This document shows, piece by piece, positions 48,226 through 58,904 of a stretch of 64,000 nucleotides of DNA. The notes below the pieces were generated by a model. It was not told the DNA's origin. It worked only from the letters and a program-made list of their open reading frames with translations, and ran no database searches. The first letter of the stretch is position 1. Every line of letters starts with the position of its first letter. The stretch is taken from contig NZ_LGCI01000005.1 in NCBI RefSeq assembly GCF_001281525.1, positions 416,545 to 480,544 on the forward strand. Direction: 5' to 3'. The DNA comes from Lysinibacillus macroides (GTDB lineage: Bacteria > Bacillota > Bacilli > Bacillales_A > Planococcaceae). A program made the translations under genes and the position numbers.

Positions 48226-50490
48226 ATGACCAAAATCAGAGTTCATGAATATGCGAAACAAGTGAATAAAACGAGTAAAGAGGTTATTGAAGCACTAACT
48301 AAACTAAATGTGAGTGTAACAAACCATATGTCCATGTTAGAAAAGGATGCTGTGGCAAAGTTAGACAAATCATTTAAAGCAACACCTGTGAAAAATATAG
48401 GAAAACAACAAACGCAAAATATCTCACAAAGATCTCAAACAAATGGTCAGGCAAAAACGCAACATTCGGCAAAAAAACAAGAAGGACAAAGACAGCAATC
48501 TGCTACGTCTAAGCCAAAAGCAAACAATCAGCAACATTCAAATTCGTCTAACGAAAAATCTAAGAATACAAAAGGTAATCAAAATAGAAATATGACACAA
48601 AATAACAATAATAATAATCGTAGAGGCGGCGGTGGTTATAACCAACGTCCAAAACCAGGAATTCACGGAGGCAAACGTCGCCATCCAAAAACGCATCAAC
48701 CATCTATACCAGTAAAACAAAAGGAACTTCCAGAAAAAATTACATTTGTAGAATCATTATCAGTTGCAGAATTAGCAAAAAAATTACACCGTGAGCCATC
48801 TGAAATCATTAAAAAATTATTTATGCTTGGTGTAATGGCAACCATTAATCAAGAATTAGATAAGGATGCAATTGAATTAATTTGCGCAGACTATGGCGTA
48901 GAGGTGGAAGAAGAAATTCGTGTGGATATTACGGATTTAGAAACACACTTCGAGCAAACGGAAGAAGTAAACGAGGCAGATTTATCAGAACGTCCGCCAG
49001 TTGTAACAATTATGGGGCACGTTGACCATGGTAAAACAACATTATTAGACTCTATTCGTCATACAAAAGTAACAGCAGGCGAAGCTGGAGGTATTACACA
49101 GCATATTGGTGCTTACCAAGTAACAGAAGGTGATAAAAAAATCACATTCCTTGATACACCAGGACACGCCGCGTTCACAACGATGCGCGCACGTGGTGCA
49201 AAAGTAACCGATTTAACAATTTTAGTAGTAGCTGCTGATGATGGGGTTATGCCGCAAACGGTAGAGGCTATTAATCATGCCAAAGCGGCGGAAGTACCAA
49301 TTATTGTGGCTGTGAATAAAATGGATAAACCATCAGCAAATCCAGACCGTGTAATGCAAGAATTAACAGAACATGGCTTAGTTCCTGAGGCTTGGGGCGG
49401 CGACACAATTTTTGTACCAATTTCTGCTTTAAAAGGTGAAGGCATTGATACACTCTTAGAAATGATTCTACTTGTTGCGGAAGTTGGCGAGCTTAAAGCG
49501 AATCCAGATCGTTTAGCAATCGGTACAGTCATTGAGGCTCAACTTGATAAAGGTCGTGGCTCAGTAGCTACCTTATTAGTGCAGGATGGTACGTTAAAAG
49601 TAGGTGATCCAATCGTTGTCGGTCATGCGCATGGTCGTGTGCGTGCAATGGTCAATGATAAAGGACGCCGTGTGAAAGAAGCTGGACCATCAACACCAGT
49701 GGAAATTACAGGCTTAAATGATGTACCACAAGCAGGTGACCGTTTTGTTGTCTTTGAAGATGAAAAAACAGCACGTCAAGTTGGAGAAACGCGTGCAATG
49801 TCAGTCATTCAAGCTCAACGTTCAGAGAAACAACGTGTAACGCTGGACAATTTATTCGAACAAATGAGCCAAGGTGAAATGAAAGAGCTTAACTTAATTG
49901 TGAAAGCAGACGTTCAAGGTACTGTAGAAGCAATGGCTGCTTCATTAATGAAAATCGATGTGGAAGGCGTTAATGTGAAAATTATTCACACAGGTGCTGG
50001 AGCAATTACAGAATCTGATATTTCACTTGCTGCTGCTTCTAATGCGATTGTTATTGGCTTCAATGTACGTCCAGATATAAACGCCAAACGTGCAGCAGAA
50101 GAAGAAGGCGTAGATATTCGTTTACACCGCATTATTTATAAAGTAATCGAAGAAATTGAACAAGCGATGAAAGGTATGCTTGATCCTGAATTTGAAGAAA
50201 AAATCATTGGTCAAGCGGAAGTTCGCCAAACCATTAAAGTATCAAAAGTTGGGACGATTGCGGGTTCATATGTGACAGAAGGAAAAGTAACACGTGATTC
50301 TGGTGTACGTGTCATCCGTGATAATGTTGTTATTTTTGAAGGCGAATTAGATACACTGAAGCGCTTTAAAGACGAAGTAAAAGAAGTAGCAAAAGGATAC
50401 GAATGTGGTATTACCATTACAAACTTCAATGATATTAAAGAGGGCGACATTATTGAAGCCTATATTATGGAAGAAGTTAAACGCGTCTAA
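48226..50490 (+). CDS. infB: Translation initiation factor IF-2
   Basis: GTPase that brings fMet-tRNA to the 30S subunit. 754 residues. N-terminal IF2N motif ([20 protein letters not shown]), a long Asn/Gln/Lys-rich low-complexity linker (about 55-165), and a second IF2N. The G domain has GHVDHGKTT near 264-272, DTPGH and NKMD. The C-terminal IF-2 domains end [19 protein letters not shown] Shine-Dalgarno precedes the ATG. Confidence 0.98.
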   Translation: MTKIRVHEYAKQVNKTSKEVIEALTKLNVSVTNHMSMLEKDAVAKLDKSFKATPVKNIGKQQTQNISQRSQTNGQAKTQHSAKKQEGQRQQSATSKPKANNQQHSNSSNEKSKNTKGNQNRNMTQNNNNNNRRGGGGYNQRPKPGIHGGKRRHPKTHQPSIPVKQKELPEKITFVESLSVAELAKKLHREPSEIIKKLFMLGVMATINQELDKDAIELICADYGVEVEEEIRVDITDLETHFEQTEEVNEADLSERPPVVTIMGHVDHGKTTLLDSIRHTKVTAGEAGGITQHIGAYQVTEGDKKITFLDTPGHAAFTTMRARGAKVTDLTILVVAADDGVMPQTVEAINHAKAAEVPIIVAVNKMDKPSANPDRVMQELTEHGLVPEAWGGDTIFVPISALKGEGIDTLLEMILLVAEVGELKANPDRLAIGTVIEAQLDKGRGSVATLLVQDGTLKVGDPIVVGHAHGRVRAMVNDKGRRVKEAGPSTPVEITGLNDVPQAGDRFVVFEDEKTARQVGETRAMSVIQAQRSEKQRVTLDNLFEQMSQGEMKELNLIVKADVQGTVEAMAASLMKIDVEGVNVKIIHTGAGAITESDISLAAASNAIVIGFNVRPDINAKRAAEEEGVDIRLHRIIYKVIEEIEQAMKGMLDPEFEEKIIGQAEVRQTIKVSKVGTIAGSYVTEGKVTRDSGVRVIRDNVVIFEGELDTLKRFKDEVKEVAKGYECGITITNFNDIKEGDIIEAYIMEEVKRV

Positions 50491-50768
50491 TGATTGTTTA
50501 CGCAGAGGTTGAATTCATCATTCAAACTGCCCATTCGTTAAAGGAAAAACGAGCTGTCTTACAGCGTATGATTACGCGCACAAAGCAAAAATTTAATATA
50601 TCCATTGCGGAAATTGACCATCAAAATGTATGGCAGCGTACCAAATTAGCCCTCGTAGCTGTTTCCTCATCAAAGGAAGCAGCTGAACGAGAAATTAATC
50701 ATGCGCTTCATTATTTAGAGTCTAATCCGTCTTGGGAACAGCTAAATGTGTGGCGAGACTATTTATAA
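50490..50768 (+). CDS. ylxP: YlxP, DUF503 family protein
   Basis: 92 residues, DUF503 ferredoxin-like fold with HSLKEKRAVLQRMITRTKQKFNISIAEIDHQ (seen in part as HSLKEKRAVLQRM and FNISIAE). The function is uncertain; always found between infB and rbfA, suggesting a role in ribosome assembly. The ATG shares one base with the infB stop. Confidence 0.92.
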   Translation: MIVYAEVEFIIQTAHSLKEKRAVLQRMITRTKQKFNISIAEIDHQNVWQRTKLALVAVSSSKEAAEREINHALHYLESNPSWEQLNVWRDYL

Positions 50769-50777
50769 GTAATAGTA

Positions 50778-50818
50778 GATAGTTGTGGTAGCGATTGAGA
50801 AATGAGTATACAACTATC
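50778..50818 (+). other. Hairpin between ylxP and rbfA
   Basis: GATAGTTGT (50778-50786) pairs with ACAACTATC (50810-50818), 9 bp with a 23-nt loop. No T tract follows, so an RNA stability or processing element is more likely than a terminator. Confidence 0.45.
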
Positions 50819-50845
50819 TGTACATCGAAATAGAGGTGACAAATT

Positions 50846-51187
50846 ATGTCTCTACGTTCAAATCGTGTTGCTGAGCAAATGAAAAAGGAGCTTGGTGATA
50901 TTCTTGGCCGTAAAATCAAAGACCCGCGTGTTGGCTTTGTGACTGTTACAGGTGTTGAGGTAACAGGTGATTTACAGCAAGCGACAATTTATATTACATC
51001 TTTAGGCAATGAACGTGAACGAGAGGAAACGCTAAAAGCTTTAGTGAAAGCTTCTGGCTTTATTCGCTCAGAAATCGGTTCACGCATTCGTTTACGACGT
51101 ACACCAGAACTAATCTTTGAATTTGATTCATCGATTGAATATGGTAACCGTATTGACTCATTGTTAAGGGATTTACACAAAGAATAA
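50846..51187 (+). CDS. rbfA: Ribosome-binding factor A
   Basis: 30S maturation and cold adaptation factor with a KH-like fold. 113 residues. Signatures: [39 protein letters not shown] (seen in parts such as [14 protein letters not shown] and [14 protein letters not shown]) and [29 protein letters not shown] precedes the ATG. Followed by a terminator. Confidence 0.97.
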   Translation: MSLRSNRVAEQMKKELGDILGRKIKDPRVGFVTVTGVEVTGDLQQATIYITSLGNEREREETLKALVKASGFIRSEIGSRIRLRRTPELIFEFDSSIEYGNRIDSLLRDLHKE

Positions 51188-51193
51188 GCTGAT

Positions 51194-51236
51194 AAAAAGT
51201 CTGCCACATGCATCGTCATGCAGGCAGGCTTTTTCT
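51194..51236 (+). terminator. Terminator between rbfA and truB
   Basis: AAAAAGTCTGCC pairs with GGCAGGCTTTTT, with an inner TGCAT/ATGCA stem and a 4-nt loop, ending in TTTTTC. Confidence 0.88.
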
Positions 51237-51263
51237 TGTAGAGCAAGTAAGTGGGAGGAACAT

Positions 51264-52175
51264 ATGAACGGTATTTTACCGCTTTGGAAAGAACGGGGCA
51301 TGACAAGCCATGATTGTGTCTTTAAGCTACGAAAAATTTTGCAAACGAAAAAGGTTGGACATACAGGTACACTAGATCCAGGTGTTGAGGGTGTTTTACC
51401 AATTTGTATTGGACAAGCCACCCGTATAGCAGAATATTTAACAGATGCAGGTAAGACCTACGAGGCGATCATTTCAATTGGTCGTACCACAACAACGGAG
51501 GATGCAGAAGGCGAAACCGTTGAGCAAGATCCTACAATAAAAAAGTTTTCTCGTGAGCAGTTGTTAGAGGTTTTAGCTTCATTAACAGGGGTTGTCGAAC
51601 AAACCCCTCCTATGTTTTCAGCAGTAAAAGTCAATGGTAAACGTCTTTATGAATACGCCCGCAAAGGGGAAACTATTGAAAGACCCACTCGTCAAGTCAC
51701 TATTTATGCTTTAGAGCTTTTAGATGATTTAGAATGGTACGAAGGACAAGAGATTACATTTCCTGTCCGCATCGCCTGTAGTAAAGGGACGTATATTCGT
51801 ACATTAGCTGTACAAATAGGTGAGGCTCTCGGTTATCCAGCACATATGAAAGAGCTCGTACGCACTGCCTCGGGTACCTTTACACGGGATAATTGCTTTA
51901 CATTAGCACAGGTTGCGGAGCTGATGGAGGATGAGCAGATAGCTACCTGTATCTTACCTGTCGAGTATGCATTAACAGACTATCCATATATAGAGATAAC
52001 TACTGCCCTTGAAAAAGAAATTTTCAATGGACAAGTGCTGTCAGCAGATGCATTATTAAAGAGACATGATAAAATTGTGTTTGGAATCAATGGCAAGGCA
52101 GTGGCAGTTTATCAAGCTCACCCAACAAAGGAAGGGCTGATGAAACCACATAAAATGTTTCCGATGATAGAGTAG
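51264..52175 (+). CDS. truB: tRNA pseudouridine-55 synthase TruB
   Basis: Forms pseudouridine 55 in the T loop of tRNA. 303 residues. Catalytic Asp38 in VGHTGTLDPGVEGVLPICIG; KVNGKRLYEYARKGE and CSKGTYIRTLAVQIGEALG are also present. GTGGGAGG precedes the ATG. Usual neighbour of rbfA and ribF. Confidence 0.98.
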   Translation: MNGILPLWKERGMTSHDCVFKLRKILQTKKVGHTGTLDPGVEGVLPICIGQATRIAEYLTDAGKTYEAIISIGRTTTTEDAEGETVEQDPTIKKFSREQLLEVLASLTGVVEQTPPMFSAVKVNGKRLYEYARKGETIERPTRQVTIYALELLDDLEWYEGQEITFPVRIACSKGTYIRTLAVQIGEALGYPAHMKELVRTASGTFTRDNCFTLAQVAELMEDEQIATCILPVEYALTDYPYIEITTALEKEIFNGQVLSADALLKRHDKIVFGINGKAVAVYQAHPTKEGLMKPHKMFPMIE

Positions 52176-52187
52176 GAGGATTTTTCA

Positions 52188-53135
52188 ATGGAGGTCATTC
52201 ATTTAAAATACCCACATCAATTGCAGCAACGAAAAAGCATGCAGCCGTATTCATTAGCGCTAGGCTTTTTCGATGGTGTACATAGAGGCCATCAAGCAGT
52301 AATTAAGGCAGCGAAGGAAGAGGGAGACAAGCGAGACATTCAAACTGCAGTGATGACATTCGATCCACATCCTTCACTAGTCCTTGGTGGACGCAATGAA
52401 AAAGTTTTTTATATTACACTTTTACAGCAGAAATTACAGCTTTTCAAGGAGCTCGGGGTGGATGCTGTATTTGTTGTTCATTTTACATCTGATTTTGCTA
52501 AGCTTTCACCAGCCGCATTTATTGATACATTTATTCGTGCGTTAAATATTCAACATGTGACAGCTGGGTTTGATTTTTCATTTGGTGCATTTGGTAAGGG
52601 TACAATGGACGAGATGCGTGCATTAAGTAATGGCGATTATGGTGTGACAGTTGTCGAGAAACAAAATGATAACGTTGAGAAAATTAGCTCTACCCGTATT
52701 CGTAAGCTCTTACAGGATGGTGAGATGGAAGCTGCAAAAGCCTTATTGGGCAGACCATTTGAGATTAGTGGTATTGTTATTCATGGTGATAAACGTGGTC
52801 GTACAATAGGTTTCCCTACCGCAAATGTTCAAGCATTAGAGGGAACGTATATTCCAGCAAGCGGTGTCTATGCGGTGCGTTTACTTGTTCAAAATAACTG
52901 GTATGATGCTGTTTGTAATGTAGGCTATAAACCGACTTTTAAAGATCCCAATGATAAACAGCTATCTATTGAAGTTCATATTTTAAACTTCAATAAAAAT
53001 ATCTATGGGGAAGAAGTGCATGTCACTTGGTATAAACGTATTCGAAGTGAACGAAAATTTGAAGGTATTGAGGCACTAAAGACCCAAATTGAAAAGGATA
53101 AACAAGAAACGATTCGCTACTTTAATGATCTTTAG
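52188..53135 (+). CDS. ribF: Bifunctional riboflavin kinase/FAD synthetase
   Basis: Converts riboflavin to FMN and FAD. 315 residues. N-terminal nucleotidyltransferase domain (LGFFDGVHRGHQAVI, FSFGAFGKG, ISSTRIRKLL) and C-terminal flavokinase domain (HGDKRGRTIGFPTANVQ, YGEEVHVTWYKRIRSERKF). TAGGAGGA precedes the ATG. Confidence 0.97.
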   Translation: MEVIHLKYPHQLQQRKSMQPYSLALGFFDGVHRGHQAVIKAAKEEGDKRDIQTAVMTFDPHPSLVLGGRNEKVFYITLLQQKLQLFKELGVDAVFVVHFTSDFAKLSPAAFIDTFIRALNIQHVTAGFDFSFGAFGKGTMDEMRALSNGDYGVTVVEKQNDNVEKISSTRIRKLLQDGEMEAAKALLGRPFEISGIVIHGDKRGRTIGFPTANVQALEGTYIPASGVYAVRLLVQNNWYDAVCNVGYKPTFKDPNDKQLSIEVHILNFNKNIYGEEVHVTWYKRIRSERKFEGIEALKTQIEKDKQETIRYFNDL

Positions 53136-53153
53136 TCAGGGCAATGTTTTTAC

Positions 53154-53281
53154 TTGCTTGACTAATTATTTTATGGTAACATTCATAAGTGCATAACTGC
53201 TTAACCTTAGCTCGGTAGATCGATGACTCCAACGTTTACTGTGCTAATGGGGATACATTATTATTTAGGAGGTCCATATAA
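53154..53281 (+). promoter_or_regulatory. rpsO promoter and leader
   Basis: TTGCTT (53154-53159), 17 bp, TAACAT (53177-53182), then a leader of about 95 nt to the rpsO Shine-Dalgarno TTAGGAGG. S15 leaders in Bacillaceae can bind S15; the structure here was not resolved. Confidence 0.5.
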
Positions 53282-53551
53282 ATGGCTATTTCAAAAGAAC
53301 GTAAAAACGAAATTATCGCTGAGTACCGTACTCACGAAAGTGACACTGGTTCACCAGAAGTACAAGTTGCAGTATTAACAGCAGAAATTAACGCGCTAAA
53401 CACACACTTACGTACACACAAAAAAGATTTCCACTCTGAGCGTGGTCTTCTTAAAATGGTAGGTCGTCGTCGTCACTTATTAAAATATCTTCGTGAAACT
53501 GACGTACAACGTTACCGTGAACTAATCAACCGTTTAGGCTTACGTCGCTAA
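53282..53551 (+). CDS. rpsO: 30S ribosomal protein S15
   Basis: Primary 16S rRNA binding protein of the 30S platform. 89 residues, the exact family length. Signatures: [43 protein letters not shown] (part), [13 protein letters not shown]. Followed by a perfect terminator. Confidence 0.99.
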   Translation: MAISKERKNEIIAEYRTHESDTGSPEVQVAVLTAEINALNTHLRTHKKDFHSERGLLKMVGRRRHLLKYLRETDVQRYRELINRLGLRR

Positions 53552-53566
53552 TTAATAGCAAGTTTT

Positions 53567-53606
53567 AGACTGTAGACATATTAAGATTGTCTACAGTCTT
53601 TTTTTA
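53567..53606 (+). terminator. Terminator after rpsO
   Basis: AGACTGTAGACA (53567-53578), 9-nt loop, TGTCTACAGTCT (53588-53599), then seven T. A perfect 12-bp stem. Confidence 0.95.
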
Positions 53607-53771
53607 TCATATAATTTTGTTCATTAGAAAAGTCATAACTTTTTATATGAAATGCAAAATTAGTAGATTCTAAGCATCTCCTATTCCTATCGTTCATTCA
53701 AACATTGTGTAGACTGTGAACAAATGAAAGATGATTTTAATACTATTGTTTACTAAAGAAGGGTGAGTTGA

Positions 53772-54275
53772 GTGTTTAATAAACTATTACGGGAAAATTC
53801 GATTGTTGCTGGCATACTAACCGTTATTCGCATTTACTTAGGATGGCATTGGCTGACAGCAGGCTGGGGAAAAGTAGTAAATGATTTTGATGCCACTGGC
53901 TTTTTAGCTAATGCAGTAGCAAATCCAGTGACAAGTGGTAGTGATGGAGAAATAATGTACCCATTATATGTGAAATTTATGGAAGCATTTGCTTTACCAA
54001 ATGCGCCGCTTATTAATATCCTGATTCCTTGGGGAGAAGTGTTAGTAGGGCTTGGACTAATTCTTGGCTGTTTAACAACATATGCAGCATTTTTCGGCAT
54101 GGTAATGAACTTTGCTTTTTTACTAGCAGGTACGGTATCCAGTAATCCTTGGGATATTTTATTATCCATCTTTATTGCTGCAGCAGGTTATAATGCGGGT
54201 AAATTTGGACTAGATCGCTTTGTGATACCATTGTTTAGAGAAGAATTAAAAATAACGAATACAAGTGATAATTAA
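53772..54275 (+). CDS. DoxX family membrane protein
   Basis: 167 residues with about four transmembrane segments. DoxX-type features: IRIYLGWHWLTAGWGKV, NILIPWGEVLVGLGLILG, and GKFGLDRFVIP near the C-terminus. Proteins of this family are linked to thiosulfate oxidation or redox balance, but the role here is unknown. The start is GTG 53772 with GAAGGGTGAG upstream. It stands alone between two terminated units. Confidence 0.85.
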   Translation: MFNKLLRENSIVAGILTVIRIYLGWHWLTAGWGKVVNDFDATGFLANAVANPVTSGSDGEIMYPLYVKFMEAFALPNAPLINILIPWGEVLVGLGLILGCLTTYAAFFGMVMNFAFLLAGTVSSNPWDILLSIFIAAAGYNAGKFGLDRFVIPLFREELKITNTSDN

Positions 54276-54717
54276 ACGAAAACTATATCTAAAAATACAT
54301 AGTACAGACTGATCTCCTAGTCACAATCTCTTAATAAAACGGGGCAGTTCATAAAACCTTTTGTTTCATAGAGAGCGGATTTTCTCCAATAAATAGCTAA
54401 CAATTTTATATAGTATAAGGAATTTGTTGATCGTCCCTATTGTGAGAACATATAAGCGCACTGGCGAGAGGATATAATAGTTAATTGGAGTCACAGCATT
54501 GTAATGGAAATTGACCTTGCGACATCTTTCCGCTCATCATTAGTCGATTAGGATACTATACATGTTATAATAAATCTATTGGATAAATCTGCCCTTGAAA
54601 AACATTGTGCTGGGGAGTAGTTATAACTAATCGAGAAGAACGCTATGAAAGAAAAAACTACAGTATATAAGGATAAAATGCTTTTTCAATAAAATATCGA
54701 AATAAATCTTAAATAAA
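54276..54717. other. Non-coding region between doxX-like gene and pnp promoter
   Basis: AT-rich, no ORF of note. Several TATAAT-like boxes occur (54470s and 54560s) without good -35 partners. I see no tRNA, riboswitch or repeat here. Confidence 0.4.
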
Positions 54718-54746
54718 TTGGCAATAACTGAATTTACATGTATGAT
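54718..54746 (+). promoter_or_regulatory. pnp promoter
   Basis: TTGGCA (54718-54723), exactly 17 bp, TATGAT (54741-54746): a good sigma-A promoter about 105 bp before pnp. Confidence 0.7.
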
Positions 54747-54789
54747 GATTTTATGAAATATTTTTTAGCATAGAACAAGCATTTTTGGT

Positions 54790-54825
54790 ACACTTACTAT
54801 TAGTACATACAGACGAAGTAAGTGT
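54790..54825 (+). other. Hairpin in the pnp leader
   Basis: ACACTTACT (54790-54798) pairs exactly with AGTAAGTGT (54817-54825), followed by TTTATAAA. It may serve RNase-dependent autoregulation of pnp, as leader hairpins do in other bacteria, or act as a weak attenuator. Confidence 0.5.
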
Positions 54826-54851
54826 TTTATAAATAGAGAGGGGTTCATTAA

Positions 54852-56966
54852 ATGAACGAAAAGAAAGTCTATTCCTATGAATGGGCTGGCCGTCCACTTG
54901 TGATTGAAGTTGGACAGTTAGCAAAACAAGCAAACGGAGCCGTATTAGTACGCTATGGCGATACTTCTGTACTTGCTACAGCAACAATGTCAAAATCACC
55001 AAAACCACTTGATTTCTTCCCATTAACAGTTAACTATGAAGAGCGTCTATATGCTGCAGGTAAAATTCCTGGCGGCTTTATTAAGCGTGAAGGGCGCCCA
55101 TCTGAAAAAGCGATATTAGCAAGCCGTTTAATCGACCGTCCAATTCGCCCAATGTTCCCAGACGGTTTCCGTAACGAAGTACAAGTGATTTCAATGGTTA
55201 TGTCAAATGACCCTGATTGTACTTCTGAAATGGCAGCAATGGTTGGTTCATCATTAGCATTAGCGATCTCTGATATTCCATTTGATGGGCCAATAGCAGG
55301 TGTACAAGTTGGTTATATTGATGGAGAATTTATTGTAAACCCAACGGTGGAGCAATCAAATCAATCGACTGTCCATTTATCTGTAGCAGGGAACAAAGAT
55401 GCGATTAATATGGTTGAGGCTGGTGCACTTGAAGTACCAGAAGAAACAATGTTAGAAGCAATTATGTTTGGCCATGAAGAAATCAAAAAAATCATTGCCT
55501 TCCAAGAGCAGATTGTGGCAGAGGTTGGTAAAGAAAAGTTACCAGTGACACTATTTGAAATTGATGAAACCATTCAAGCCGATATAAAAGCAACTTGTGA
55601 GACTGATATGCATGATGCAATTCAAACTGTAGAGAAACACGCACGTGATGAGGCAATCCAAGCTGTTAAAGATCGAGTTATCGCTTCCTATGAAGAGCAA
55701 GAAGCAGATGACGAAACAATGAAACAAGTGTATACAATTCTTGATAAGATGGTAAAAGAAGAAGTACGCCGTCAAATCACGGAAGATAAGATTCGTCCAG
55801 ATGGTCGTAAGCTCGACGAAATCCGACCACTTTCTTCTGAAACAGGCTTATTACAACGTACACATGGTTCAGGTCTATTTACACGTGGACAAACACAGGC
55901 ACTTTCTATTTGTACATTAGGTGCGCTTGGTGATGTACAAATTATTGACGGTTTAGGTGTGGAAGAGTCAAAACGCTTTATGCACCATTATAACTTCCCG
56001 CAATTTTCTGTAGGGGAAACGGGACCAATCCGTGGGCCAGGTCGTCGTGAAATTGGTCATGGTGCTTTAGGGGAGCGTGCACTTGAAGCGGTTATTCCAG
56101 ATGAATCCGTGTTCCCATATACAATCCGCTGTGTATCAGAGGTGCTTGAATCAAATGGTTCAACATCTCAGGCTTCTATTTGTGCATCGACATTAGCGAT
56201 GATGGATGCAGGTGTGCCATTAAAAGCACCAGTAGCAGGTATTGCAATGGGTCTTATCAAAAAAGGCGAGCATTATTCCATTTTAACGGATATTCAAGGC
56301 ATGGAAGACCATCTAGGTGATATGGACTTTAAGGTTGCCGGTACGGCTAAAGGTGTAACAGCTTTACAAATGGATATTAAAATCGATGGTTTATCTCGCA
56401 ATATTTTAGAAGAGGCACTAACACAAGCTAAAGTAGGACGTATGCATATTTTAGAATCTATGCTTGCAACACTATCAGAACCACGTCAAAAATTATCTGA
56501 ATTTGCACCAAAAATTGTCATTGTAAAAATTAATCCGGATAAAATTCGCGATGTTATTGGTCCTGGTGGTAAACAAATTAATAAAATTATTGAAGAAACA
56601 GGCGTTAAGATTGATACAGAGCAAGATGGCACAATCTATATCTCTTCTGCTGATGAAGCAATGAATGCACGCGCAAAACAAATTATTGAAGATATCGTAC
56701 GTGAAGCAAAAGCAGGCGAATATTACCTAGCAACAGTAAAGCGTATTGAAAAATTCGGTGCGTTTTGTGAAATCTTCCCGGGTAAAGATGGCTTGTTACA
56801 CATTTCCGAAATTCAAGAGGAACGTACGAAGCAAGTAGAGGATGTTTTAAAACTCGGTGATGAACTACTTGTGAAAGTGATTGAAATCGATAAGCAAGGT
56901 CGTGTGAACTTATCTCGTAAAGTAGTGATACAAGAGGAAAAAGAACGCGCTACACAAGATAAATAA
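54852..56966 (+). CDS. pnp: Polyribonucleotide nucleotidyltransferase (PNPase)
   Basis: Phosphorolytic 3'-5' exoribonuclease of mRNA decay. 704 residues. Two RNase PH domains ([36 protein letters not shown]), a KH domain at about 554-610 ([15 protein letters not shown]) and an S1 domain from about 622 ([18 protein letters not shown]). GAGAGGGG precedes the ATG. Confidence 0.99.
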   Translation: MNEKKVYSYEWAGRPLVIEVGQLAKQANGAVLVRYGDTSVLATATMSKSPKPLDFFPLTVNYEERLYAAGKIPGGFIKREGRPSEKAILASRLIDRPIRPMFPDGFRNEVQVISMVMSNDPDCTSEMAAMVGSSLALAISDIPFDGPIAGVQVGYIDGEFIVNPTVEQSNQSTVHLSVAGNKDAINMVEAGALEVPEETMLEAIMFGHEEIKKIIAFQEQIVAEVGKEKLPVTLFEIDETIQADIKATCETDMHDAIQTVEKHARDEAIQAVKDRVIASYEEQEADDETMKQVYTILDKMVKEEVRRQITEDKIRPDGRKLDEIRPLSSETGLLQRTHGSGLFTRGQTQALSICTLGALGDVQIIDGLGVEESKRFMHHYNFPQFSVGETGPIRGPGRREIGHGALGERALEAVIPDESVFPYTIRCVSEVLESNGSTSQASICASTLAMMDAGVPLKAPVAGIAMGLIKKGEHYSILTDIQGMEDHLGDMDFKVAGTAKGVTALQMDIKIDGLSRNILEEALTQAKVGRMHILESMLATLSEPRQKLSEFAPKIVIVKINPDKIRDVIGPGGKQINKIIEETGVKIDTEQDGTIYISSADEAMNARAKQIIEDIVREAKAGEYYLATVKRIEKFGAFCEIFPGKDGLLHISEIQEERTKQVEDVLKLGDELLVKVIEIDKQGRVNLSRKVVIQEEKERATQDK

Positions 56967-56975
56967 TGATTATTC

Positions 56976-57004
56976 AAAGGCTGCGTACCATGCGCAGTCT
57001 TTTT
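56976..57004 (+). terminator. Terminator after pnp
   Basis: AAGGCTGCG, loop TACCATG, CGCAGTC, then TTTTT. Seven base pairs with one G-T. Confidence 0.8.
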
Positions 57005-57070
57005 AAATAGCCGTAAAAAATGCTAGAACGATTACTAGTAAGAGAGAAAGAGAGAAGTGGGGGAGATTTT

Positions 57071-58294
57071 TTGGTTCAAGTACATACATGCCAGAATGGT
57101 GTGCGTATCGTATCCGAGCAAATTGATTATGTAAGATCTGTAGCTTTAGGTATTTTTGTCAATGCAGGCTCTCGCTATGAGTTGCCTGAAGAAAATGGTA
57201 TTACACATTTTATTGAGCATATGCTGTTTAAAGGAACAACGACTCGCTCAGCACGTCAAATTGCTGAGGAATTTGATCGAATTGGTGGAGAGCTGAATGC
57301 TTTTACATCCAAAGAAAATACATGCTATTATGCCAAGGTTTTAGACCATCATACAGAGCTTGCTGTTACTATATTAGCCGATATGTTTTTTAACTCTACA
57401 TTTGCCGAAGAAGAATTGGAAAAAGAACGACAAGTTGTATTAGAGGAAATATTAATGAGTGAAGATGCGCCTGATGATGATGTCCATGAAAAGCTATGGA
57501 GTGTAATGTATCCCAATGATGCCCTTGGCTGCCCAATATTAGGCACGGCTGCTACATTAAAAACATTTACAGCAGCAACAATACGACAATATATGGCAAA
57601 GCATTATGGCCCTGAGTCTGTTGTTATTTCTGTTGCAGGCAATATCTCAGCACAGCTTCTTGCAATGATTGAACAGCTCTTTGGGCAATACCAGCCCTCA
57701 CCGCTTGCTGTTGAACCTGTCCTAACCTATCCAGCGTTTCATGCAGGGGAAATTATGAAAATACGCGATACAGAGCAAGCACATCTAGCCATTTCCTATC
57801 CAGCAATTGGTGTAAAGGACCCTGATATGTATAGCTTTATTGCACTAAATAGTATTATCGGTGGCAATATGAGCTCCCGATTGTTTCAAGAAGTACGTGA
57901 GGAACGAGGGCTAGCTTATTCTATTTTCTCTTACCAATCCTGCTATGCAGACGTTGGTGCTTTTACGATTTATGGTAGCACAAGTCGTCAGCAACTAGGA
58001 CAGCTTCAGCATACCATTGATGCTACTTTATTGGATATTGTTGCTGCTGGTGTAACAGAGGAAGAGCTGGACAATGCGAAGGAGCAGCTAAAAGGAAGCT
58101 TTGTGCTTGGCTTAGAGGGCACAGGTGCACGCATGAATCGCAATGGGACAAGTGAGCTTGTGCATCGCAAGCATCGTACAGTGGATGAGGTACTAGCGTC
58201 CATTGATGCGATCTCCATGGAGTCAGTAGATCGCTTAATTGCGAAAATTTTAAAAGCCGAACCAGCGATTTCAATTATTGGACCGAGTGAATAA
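57071..58294 (+). CDS. mlpA: Zinc-dependent peptidase of the M16 family (MlpA)
   Basis: Processing-peptidase-like metalloprotease. 407 residues. Inverted zinc motif HFIEH at 46-50 with the distal Glu in EKERQVVLEEI; RIGGELNAFTSKENTCYYAK and SSRLFQEVREERGLAYS also match. The start is TTG 57071, with GTGGGGGAG upstream and the family N-terminus VQVHTCQNGVRIV; an upstream in-frame ATG at 57020 is less likely. Confidence 0.93.
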   Translation: MVQVHTCQNGVRIVSEQIDYVRSVALGIFVNAGSRYELPEENGITHFIEHMLFKGTTTRSARQIAEEFDRIGGELNAFTSKENTCYYAKVLDHHTELAVTILADMFFNSTFAEEELEKERQVVLEEILMSEDAPDDDVHEKLWSVMYPNDALGCPILGTAATLKTFTAATIRQYMAKHYGPESVVISVAGNISAQLLAMIEQLFGQYQPSPLAVEPVLTYPAFHAGEIMKIRDTEQAHLAISYPAIGVKDPDMYSFIALNSIIGGNMSSRLFQEVREERGLAYSIFSYQSCYADVGAFTIYGSTSRQQLGQLQHTIDATLLDIVAAGVTEEELDNAKEQLKGSFVLGLEGTGARMNRNGTSELVHRKHRTVDEVLASIDAISMESVDRLIAKILKAEPAISIIGPSE

Positions 58295-58314
58295 AACGTT
58301 AAAGGAGAAGTCGT

Positions 58315-58809
58315 ATGTCAAAGCCGCTTGATATGCAACAAATCACACAAAGCTATAAAGCATTTCTCCAACATAAAAAAACATGTGTATTAAGCTTTGT
58401 TGATGGAGAAGGAAAGCCTTTTAGTAGCACGACACCATTTGTATATCTAAATGGCAAATTTTACGTGTATATGAGCCGTATTGCCGAGCATTATCCATTA
58501 ATGGAGCAGTCAACGGTAGTGGATGTACTATGTGTCGCAGATGAGGCAGCAACAGCGAATCCATTTGCCATAGAAAGAGCACGCTGGCAATGTCAACCTC
58601 AATACTTAGGAAATACAGGCTATGAGGAAATATTCGCAGCCTTTGATCAACAATTTCATGCAAATTTGATGGTGATATTGCGCTCTCTCGATTTTTCTCT
58701 ATTCGAACTAACACCACTCGAAGGTCGCTATATTATTGGGTTTGGTAAAGCCTTTACGATTGACCCTATCACGGATACATTAACCCATATTGTGATTGAT
58801 AAAAAATAG
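58315..58809 (+). CDS. HugZ-like split-barrel protein, possible heme-utilisation oxygenase
   Basis: 164 residues, pyridoxamine-phosphate-oxidase-like FMN/heme-binding split barrel. N-terminal part: FLQHKKTCVLSFVDGEGKPF and STTPFVYLNGKFYVYMSRIAEH. The segment ERARWQCQP and the end RYIIGFGKAFTI resemble HugZ/HutZ heme-degrading proteins. Heme oxygenase activity is inferred. AAAGGAGA precedes the ATG. It stands between mlpA and the - strand ABC module and faces it tail to tail. Confidence 0.75.
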   Translation: MSKPLDMQQITQSYKAFLQHKKTCVLSFVDGEGKPFSSTTPFVYLNGKFYVYMSRIAEHYPLMEQSTVVDVLCVADEAATANPFAIERARWQCQPQYLGNTGYEEIFAAFDQQFHANLMVILRSLDFSLFELTPLEGRYIIGFGKAFTIDPITDTLTHIVIDKK

Positions 58810-58837
58810 GTTGCCTAGTGAAGGCAGCCTATTTTTA
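58801..58837. terminator. Bidirectional terminator between hugZ-like gene and ABC module
   Basis: AAAAATAGGTTGCC pairs with GGCAGCCTATTTTT; A and T runs on both sides allow it to act for the convergent - strand permease gene too. Confidence 0.85.
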
Positions 58838-58904
58838 TACAATTTCTCTTTCCATATAATAATAGCATTTTCGAAAAATAATAAAGCCTATCTGGGATCA
58901 CCCT

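Noticed and set aside
48396-48700. Asn/Gln/Lys-rich low-complexity run in infB as an oddity
   Set aside because: Variable low-complexity linkers between the N-terminal motifs and the G domain are normal for IF-2 of Bacillota.
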